DNA from: Gammaproteobacteria bacterium | Lineage (GTDB): Bacteria; Pseudomonadota; Gammaproteobacteria; Xanthomonadales; Xanthomonadaceae | Length of the DNA: 6,697 bases | Direction: 5' to 3' | NCBI GenBank assembly: GCA_025360985.1 | Contig: JANYBA010000092.1 | Location: forward strand, 1-6,697 | Shown: positions 1 through 6,600 of the stretch, one piece after another | How positions within the stretch are numbered: the first letter of the stretch is position 1 | How the letters are laid out: the number at the start of each line of letters is the position of its first letter | The notes under the pieces: model-generated | What the model saw: only the letters and a program-made list of their open reading frames with translations | Databases searched by the model: none | Told to the model about the DNA's origin: nothing | Translations under genes and position numbers: made by a program

Positions 1-881
<881 letters not shown>

Positions 882-912
882 TCCAACCGGAATCTATCGA
901 CTTGGAACCTGC

Positions 913-2085
913 ATGACTTCCGACAGCACAAAACACGGCCTTGGCACGCGCGCGATCCACGCCGGGCAGGCGCCCGACCCGAGCACCGGCGCGGTGATGA
1001 CGCCGATCTACGCGACCTCCACGTATGCGCAGAAAAGCCCGGGCGACCACCAGGGCTTCGAATACTCGCGCAGCCACAACCCGACCCGCTTCGCCTACGA
1101 ACGCTGCATCGCCGACCTCGAGGGCGGGTCGCGCGGTTACGCCTTCGCCTCCGGGCTGGCGGCGACCTCGACAATCCTGGAACTGCTCGATTCCGGCAGC
1201 CACGTGATCGCCATGGACGACGTCTACGGCGGCAGTTATCGCCTGTTCGAGCGCGTGCGCCGGCGCAGCGCCGGGCTCGACTTCAGCTGGATCGACCTGA
1301 CCGACGTGGCGGCATTCGAGGCAGCAATCCGCCCGGGCACGAAAATGGTCTGGATCGAGACGCCGACCAATCCCTTGCTCAAGCTGGTCAACATCGCCGC
1401 GATCGCGGCCATTGCGCGCAAGCGTGGCTTGATCGTCGTGGTCGACAATACTTTCTGTTCGCCGATCCTGCAGCGGCCGCTGGAACTGGGCGCGCACATC
1501 GTCATGCATTCGGCGACCAAGTACCTCAACGGCCATTCCGACATCGTTGGCGGGATCGCGGTCGTTGGCGATGACGCCGCGCTGGCCGAGCAGATGACCT
1601 TCCTGCAGAACGCCATCGGCGGCATCCAGGGTCCGTTCGACAGCTTCCTCGCCCTGCGCGGCCTCAAGACCCTGCACCTGCGCATGAAGGCCCATTGCGA
1701 CAACGCCGGGCAGTTGGCCGCGTGGCTGGAAAGGCATCCGGCGATCGAGAAAGTCGCCTATCCGGGCCTGGCCTCGCATCCGCAACACCATCTTGCCAAG
1801 CGGCAGATGCACGGTTTCGGCGGCATGGTGTCGATCTGGCTCAAAGGCGGATTGCCGGCAGCTCGCCTGATGATGGAGCGTTGCCATCTGTTCGCGATCG
1901 CGGAATCGCTCGGCGGCGTCGAAAGCCTGGTCAACCACCCGGCGATCATGACCCACGCCTCGGTGCCGGCGGAGCGGCGCGCGCAACTGGGCGTCACCGA
2001 CAACCTGGTGCGCTTGTCGGTCGGCGTGGAGGACGTCGCCGACCTGCGCGCCGAACTCAAGTTCGCGCTGGATTCGTCGGCATGA
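913..2085 (+). CDS. metB: Cystathionine gamma-lyase / gamma-synthase (Cys/Met metabolism PLP enzyme)
   Basis: Fold-type I PLP enzyme of the Cys/Met metabolism family, 390 residues, the usual full length. Visible motifs are YSRSHNPTR (51-59, Tyr and Arg that contact the cofactor phosphate of the neighbouring subunit), ASGLAAT (79-85), DDVYGGSYR (102-110, Tyr105 stacking on PLP), WIETPTNP (147-154), VVVDNTF (175-181, Asp178 pairing with the pyridine nitrogen), and SATKYLNGHSD (200-210, with Lys203 as Schiff-base lysine). ESLGGVESL (331-339, with Glu337) and NLVRLSVG (364-371, Arg367 for substrate carboxylate) complete the site. Glu337 and the overall pattern fit the gamma-lyase/gamma-synthase branch rather than beta-lyase. 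Sequence cannot separate lyase from synthase, and many members do both. Being next to cystathionine beta-synthase favours gamma-lyase, giving cysteine from cystathionine. The ATG at 913 has a weak GGAA (904-907) upstream. The gene's TGA overlaps the wzm start codon. Orthologues annotated metB flank the Xanthomonas LPS cassette. Confidence 0.92.
   Translation: MTSDSTKHGLGTRAIHAGQAPDPSTGAVMTPIYATSTYAQKSPGDHQGFEYSRSHNPTRFAYERCIADLEGGSRGYAFASGLAATSTILELLDSGSHVIAMDDVYGGSYRLFERVRRRSAGLDFSWIDLTDVAAFEAAIRPGTKMVWIETPTNPLLKLVNIAAIAAIARKRGLIVVVDNTFCSPILQRPLELGAHIVMHSATKYLNGHSDIVGGIAVVGDDAALAEQMTFLQNAIGGIQGPFDSFLALRGLKTLHLRMKAHCDNAGQLAAWLERHPAIEKVAYPGLASHPQHHLAKRQMHGFGGMVSIWLKGGLPAARLMMERCHLFAIAESLGGVESLVNHPAIMTHASVPAERRAQLGVTDNLVRLSVGVEDVADLRAELKFALDSSA
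2082..2085 (+). promoter_or_regulatory. ATGA stop/start overlap coupling metB to wzm
   Basis: The metB stop TGA (2083-2085) shares bases with the wzm start ATG (2082-2084). With no clear ribosome-binding site in the preceding bases, re-initiation by ribosomes leaving metB is the likely source of Wzm. Confidence 0.8.
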
Positions 2086-2900
2086 ACACCACGGTCGCCA
2101 GCTGGAAGGAAGCGTCGCAACTGCGCCGGGCGTTCAACGACCTGGTCGACGGATTTCGCGCGCACCGGGTCTGGCGCCGGTTGGCGCGCATGGACATCCG
2201 GCAGAAGTACCGGCGTTCGGTGCTCGGTCCGTTCTGGATCACGATCACGATGGTGATCTGGGTCGGGGCGATGGGGCCGCTGTACAGCCACCTGCTCGGG
2301 ACCAGTTCGGATGAATTCATCCCTTACCTGGCCATGGGCATCATCAGCTGGGGCCTGGTGTCGAACCTGATCATCGAAGGCGCCGGCACCTTCGTCGGCG
2401 TCGAGAACCTGGTGCGTTCGGTCAAGCTGCCTTACACCGTGCACGTGCTGCGGATGATCTACCGCAACCTGCTGATCTTCGCCCACAACCTGCTGGCCTT
2501 CGTGCCGTTCATGATCTACCTGCATATCTGGCCGCAATGGCAGTGGCTGCTGGCGCTGCCCGGCGTCGCCCTGGTGTTGATCGCGGCGGTGCCCAGCGCC
2601 TTCCTGCTCGGCACCCTGAGCGCGCGCTTTCGCGACATGCAGCAGATCATCGCCAGCATCGTCCAGTTGGCCTTCTTCGTCACGCCGATCTTCTGGCGCC
2701 CGGAGATGCTCAAGGACCGCGTCTACCTGGCGGAATACAACCCCTTCCACATCCTGCTCGAAGTGATCCGCCGGCCGGTGGTCTCCGGCCTGCCGCCGGC
2801 ATCGACCTACACCAAGGCTGTCGTGCTGATCCTGATCCTGTACCTGGCGGCGGCGCCATTTTTTGCGCATTTCCGCCGCCGCCTGGCGTTCTGGGTATAA
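2082..2900 (+). CDS. wzm: ABC-2 type O-antigen/polysaccharide exporter permease Wzm
   Basis: Inner-membrane half of the Wzm-Wzt transporter, which moves undecaprenyl-linked O-polysaccharide to the periplasmic face. The protein has 272 residues, typical for Wzm. The cytoplasmic N-terminus carries a basic amphipathic stretch and the family signature around RMDIRQKYRRSVLGPFW (36-52), just before the first membrane helix. Further hydrophobic segments lie at about 53-73, 79-98, 122-148, 155-177, 188-204 and 246-264, consistent with six helices. QLAFFVTPIFW (195-205) and NPFHILLEVIRRP (220-232) are characteristic Wzm/KpsM-type elements. The frame stays open upstream to 1695, but that part lies inside metB and does not look like a protein. 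The ATG at 2082 yields the normal N-terminus and overlaps the metB stop as ATGA. No clear Shine-Dalgarno sequence precedes it, so translational coupling to metB is likely. wzt follows after 3 bases. Teichoic acid or capsule export permeases are the near relatives. Confidence 0.93.
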   Translation: MNTTVASWKEASQLRRAFNDLVDGFRAHRVWRRLARMDIRQKYRRSVLGPFWITITMVIWVGAMGPLYSHLLGTSSDEFIPYLAMGIISWGLVSNLIIEGAGTFVGVENLVRSVKLPYTVHVLRMIYRNLLIFAHNLLAFVPFMIYLHIWPQWQWLLALPGVALVLIAAVPSAFLLGTLSARFRDMQQIIASIVQLAFFVTPIFWRPEMLKDRVYLAEYNPFHILLEVIRRPVVSGLPPASTYTKAVVLILILYLAAAPFFAHFRRRLAFWV

Positions 2901-2903
2901 TCC

Positions 2904-3623
2904 GTGCCTTCCATCCAACTCCATAATTGCAGCCTGCGCCTGCCGATCTACGGCACCATCAATCGATCGTTGAAAGGCGCGGTGCTGTCGACCGCGACCG
3001 GCGGCCGGATCGCCGCGGCCAGCAAGAACATCAGCGTGGTCCAGGCCCTGAACGACATCACGCTCGACATCCGCGCCGGCGACCGGGTCGGGATCATGGG
3101 CCACAACGGCTCCGGCAAGACCTCGCTCTTGCACATGATGGCCGGCATCTACGAGCCGAGCTCCGGGCAGATCCGCGTCGAGGGTAGGGTATCGAGCTTC
3201 ATCAACCTCGGCCTGGGCATGGACCCGGAAGCGACCGGCCGCGAGAACATCCTGCTCTGCGGCCTGATGTTCGGCCTCGACTACGACCAGACCATCGCGC
3301 TGACGCCATCGATCGCCGACTTCTCCGGGCTCGGCGAATTCCTCGACATGCCGGTGCGCACCTACTCCAGCGGCATGATGATGCGGCTGGTGTTCTCGAT
3401 CGTCACCAGCGTCGAGCCCGAGATCCTGTTGATGGACGAATGGCTGAGCGTGGGCGACTCCGACTTCGTGCAGCACGCGTCGGAACGACTCAAGCAACTG
3501 GTCGATGCCGCCAGCATCCTGGTACTCGCTTCGCACAACGAGAAGGTGATCGCCGACCTGTGCAACATCATCGTCCGCCTCGAGCACGGCGACCTGGTCG
3601 GGATCGAACGGATTTCGGGATGA
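2904..3623 (+). CDS. wzt: O-antigen/polysaccharide exporter ATPase Wzt, short form
   Basis: Nucleotide-binding subunit that powers the Wzm channel from the cytoplasmic face. The GTG at 2904 is chosen because the N-terminus it gives, with LRLPIYGTINRSLK (11-24), matches the conserved LPIY...RSLK beginning of Wzt proteins. It lies 3 bases after the wzm stop. ATPase motifs are Walker A GHNGSGKT (66-73), the signature YSSGMMMRL (154-162), Walker B EILLMDE (173-179, Asp178 and Glu179), and the H-loop ASHN (209-212, His211). TGRENI (111-116) follows the region where a Q-loop normally sits; no clear glutamine is seen there. At 239 residues the protein ends right after the ATPase domain. It therefore lacks the C-terminal carbohydrate-binding domain of E. 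coli O8/O9a-type Wzt and resembles KpsT and other short Wzts. In the known systems the short form goes with export that does not read a terminal cap. Its TGA overlaps the ATG of the next gene. Confidence 0.93.
   Translation: MPSIQLHNCSLRLPIYGTINRSLKGAVLSTATGGRIAAASKNISVVQALNDITLDIRAGDRVGIMGHNGSGKTSLLHMMAGIYEPSSGQIRVEGRVSSFINLGLGMDPEATGRENILLCGLMFGLDYDQTIALTPSIADFSGLGEFLDMPVRTYSSGMMMRLVFSIVTSVEPEILLMDEWLSVGDSDFVQHASERLKQLVDAASILVLASHNEKVIADLCNIIVRLEHGDLVGIERISG
3620..3623 (+). promoter_or_regulatory. ATGA stop/start overlap coupling wzt to the giant gene
   Basis: The ATG of the giant gene (3620-3622) overlaps the wzt stop TGA (3621-3623). A GGA at 3609-3611 is the only weak Shine-Dalgarno candidate. 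The overlap supports this start over the in-frame Met codon 23, which would remove the first strand before the P-loop. Confidence 0.75.
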
Positions 3624-6600
3624 GCACGCCGCGCAAGCGCCCGGTCGCAAGTTCGAAGGGCGCCGGCCGGCCGGTCGGCATCTTCATGCTCGGCATGCAC
3701 CGCAGCGGTACCTCGGTGCTGACCCGGATCCTCAACTTGCTCGGCTGCGCCTTGCCCGGCGACCTGCTCGGCAGCAACGAAAGCAATCCGACCGGGCACT
3801 GGGAAAGCGCCCGGGCGATCGAAATCAACGATGCCCTGCTGGTCGGGCTGGGCCGGTGCTGGGACGACGTCCGCGAACTGCCCGCCGGTTGGCAGCAGCG
3901 ACCCGAAGCCGAGATCGCCAAGGAACAGATCCGGGCCTTGCTCGATCGCGAGTTCTCGTCGCAGCGGTTGTGGCTGCTGAAAGAGCCGAGGTTGTGCCGG
4001 CTCGCGCCGCTGTGGCTGGAGGTCGCGCGCGACATGGGCGTGGATACGCGCGTGATCATTCCGGTCCGGCACCCCGGCGAGGTCAGCTATTCGCTGGCGC
4101 GTCGCGACGGCATCAATCTGGGCCAGGGATTGCTGATGTGGTACCAGCATCTGGCCGAAGCCGAACGGGCCAGTCGCGGCCAGCCGCGGGTGCTGCTGCA
4201 TTTCCACGAATTGCTCGCGGATTGGCGCGGCCAGGCGGAAAAGATTGCCGCCGGCCTCGGCATCCAATGGCCGGCCGACGCCGATCGCGTCGCCGGTGAG
4301 GTCGACGACTTCATCCGGCCGCAATTGCTGCATGCGCATGCCGAGTCAATGGCGGCGATGCCGCTGCCGGCGCCGGTGACGAAGCTTTACGAGGATTTGC
4401 TTGCGGCCAAGGGCGACAAGGCGTGGGTGGTGATGGCGCGTTCCGTCGACGAGATCGCCCCGGTGGCGAGCCTGTTTGCGCCGGTCATCGAGGAATTGTC
4501 GCAACGCGTCAGCCGCGCGGCGGCCCGGCTCGCCGAAGCGAAGGGTTCGCCGGTCAGCGGCCAGCGGCTCGAGCAGTTGCATCTGGAAACCCACCTCATC
4601 CTGGATCGGATCGAGCAGCACGGTCCGCTGACGGTCGAACTGGTGCGCCAGATCGAGGCCCAGCGGCGCGAGGTCGACGAGCGTTTTTCCAACCTGACCT
4701 CGGAGCGCGAGGCCAACCGCGCCCTGCTCGACCCGGTCGGACCGCTGCTGCAGGAATTGACGCGCCAGATCGATGCCCAGCGCAACGAACTGCGCGAAGA
4801 ATCCGCCCGATCCAATACCCAGATCGGCGAACTCGTGAACCAGTTCGAAGCGCAGCGAAATGAATTGTCCGCCCAGCATGCGCGCCAGGTCGACCTGCTG
4901 GGCAAGGAGTTGGCGACGCGCAACGACGAACTGGCGGCACGCAACGACGAACTGGCCGCGCGCAACGACGAACTGGCGGCGCGCGGCAACGAATTGGTGG
5001 AGCGCAGCAGCGAACTGGCGACGAGCCAGGAGGCGCTGGCCAGCGCACTCGCCTTGTTGGACGCGACGCGCGACGAGCTGGCCAAGCAGCGCAGCCTTTC
5101 CAACGAGTTGCTCGCCTCCACTAGCTGGAAGTTGACCGGCCCCGTTCGCGCTCTGCGACGCTTGCTTTCCGGACAACCTGGCGAAGGCAAGGAGCCTTCG
5201 ACGGGCGTCCTGAAATCCTTGTACCGGGCCGCGCCCGTGCCATGGTCGTTGCGCTTGCGCGTCAAGTCCGCGCTGTTTCGCGTTTTCGCGCCGGTGCTCA
5301 AGAACACCGACGCCTATCGCCGCTGGCTGGCCGCCGGCCAGCATCGTCCGATGGCAACGCAGCCGACGCCGGCGGTCGTGGCCGCGGTCGCGGTCGCGCC
5401 GGGCAGGGTGGCGCCGATGCCAGTGCCAGGCAAGGCCGCGGACTACGTCGCGCTGGCCAGCGACGTGGTCGCGACGGCGGACCTGCGGGCCAAGGCGATC
5501 GCGTTTTACCTGCCGCAGTTCCATCCGATCCCGGAAAACGACCGCTGGTGGGGCCGCGGCTTCACCGAGTGGACCAATGTCAGCAAGGCGCTGCCGCAGT
5601 TCCAAGGCCACGAGCAACCCAAGCTGCCGGGCGAACTCGGTTTCTACGACCTGCGCCTGCCGGAAGTGATGCGCCGGCAGATCGAATTGGCCAAGCAGTA
5701 CGGCATCCACGGTTTCTGTTTCCACTATTACTGGTTCGACGGCCGGCGCATCCTCGAGCGTCCACTCGACCAGTTCCTCGCCGACGATTCCTTTGATTTT
5801 CCGTTTTGCGTGTGCTGGGCGAACGAGAACTGGACGCGCCGTTGGGACGGCCACGACGACGACATCCTGCTCGGCCAGACCCATTCGCCGGACGGCGACC
5901 GCCGCTTCATCGAAGACGTCGCGCCGATCCTGCGCGACTGGCGTTGCATCCGCGTCGACGGCCGGCCGCTGCTGGTGGTTTATCGCCCCTCGCTGTTGCC
6001 GGACAGCGCCGCGACCGCGGCCTGTTGGCGCAAATACTGCCGCGATTCCGGCATCGGCGAGATTTTCCTGGCCATGGTCCAGTTCGATGTCGAGGACCCG
6101 CGGCCGTTCGGCTTCGATGCCGCGGTCGAGTTCCCGCCGCACAAACTGGCGCGCGACCTGCCGAGTTGCAATGCTTCGCTGCCGGCGTTGAACCCGGTGT
6201 TCGCCGGTTATGCGATCGAGTACCAGTCCGTCGTCGAGCGCGCCAAGCGTTGGCCCGCGCCCGCCTACGACATGATCCGCGGCGTGTTCCCCGGCTGGGA
6301 CAACGAAGCGCGCAAGCCCCAGCAAGGCTACATGTTCGTCAACGCCAGCCCGGAGCGCTATCGCGAATGGCTGGCGTCGGCGGTGGACTATTCGTGCCGG
6401 CATCCGGTCGCCGGCGAGGCGATCGTGTTCATCAACGCCTGGAACGAATGGGCCGAAGGCGCCTACCTCGAACCGGACGGCCGCAATGGTTACGCCTACC
6501 TGCAGGCGACGCGCGAGGCGCTGACCGGCAAGCAGGCCGCCGCCGTGGCCGCCAAGCCGCGCATCGTGGTCGTTTCCCACGATGCCCATCCGCACGGCGC

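Noticed and set aside
882..912. Gap between the first two genes as a promoter or terminator region
   Set aside because: At 31 bases it holds no inverted repeat or T-run and no recognisable promoter pair; it is best read as an operon spacer with a weak ribosome-binding site.
1695..2081. Upstream extension of the wzm frame
   Set aside because: It overlaps metB in another frame and translates to an Arg/Gly-rich sequence; the normal Wzm N-terminus starts at 2082.
2851..2864. GC-rich stretch followed by six T, resembling a terminator
   Set aside because: There is no stem-loop with a proper loop, and the bases encode the last membrane helix of Wzm (AAAPFFAHF).
2896..2901. Perfect TATAAT just before wzt
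   Set aside because: It arises from the wzm stop codon context, has no -35 element at the right distance (2873-2878 is ccgccg), and would leave almost no leader before the GTG at 2904.
1758..3650. Long open frame of 630 codons on the minus strand
   Set aside because: It lies opposite metB, wzm and wzt. Its translation is rich in Arg, Asp, His, Gln and Ala with no family motif, the usual mirror of high third-position GC on the coding strand.
4919..5023. CRISPR-like short repeats
   Set aside because: The units are contiguous with no spacers and encode an in-frame heptad.
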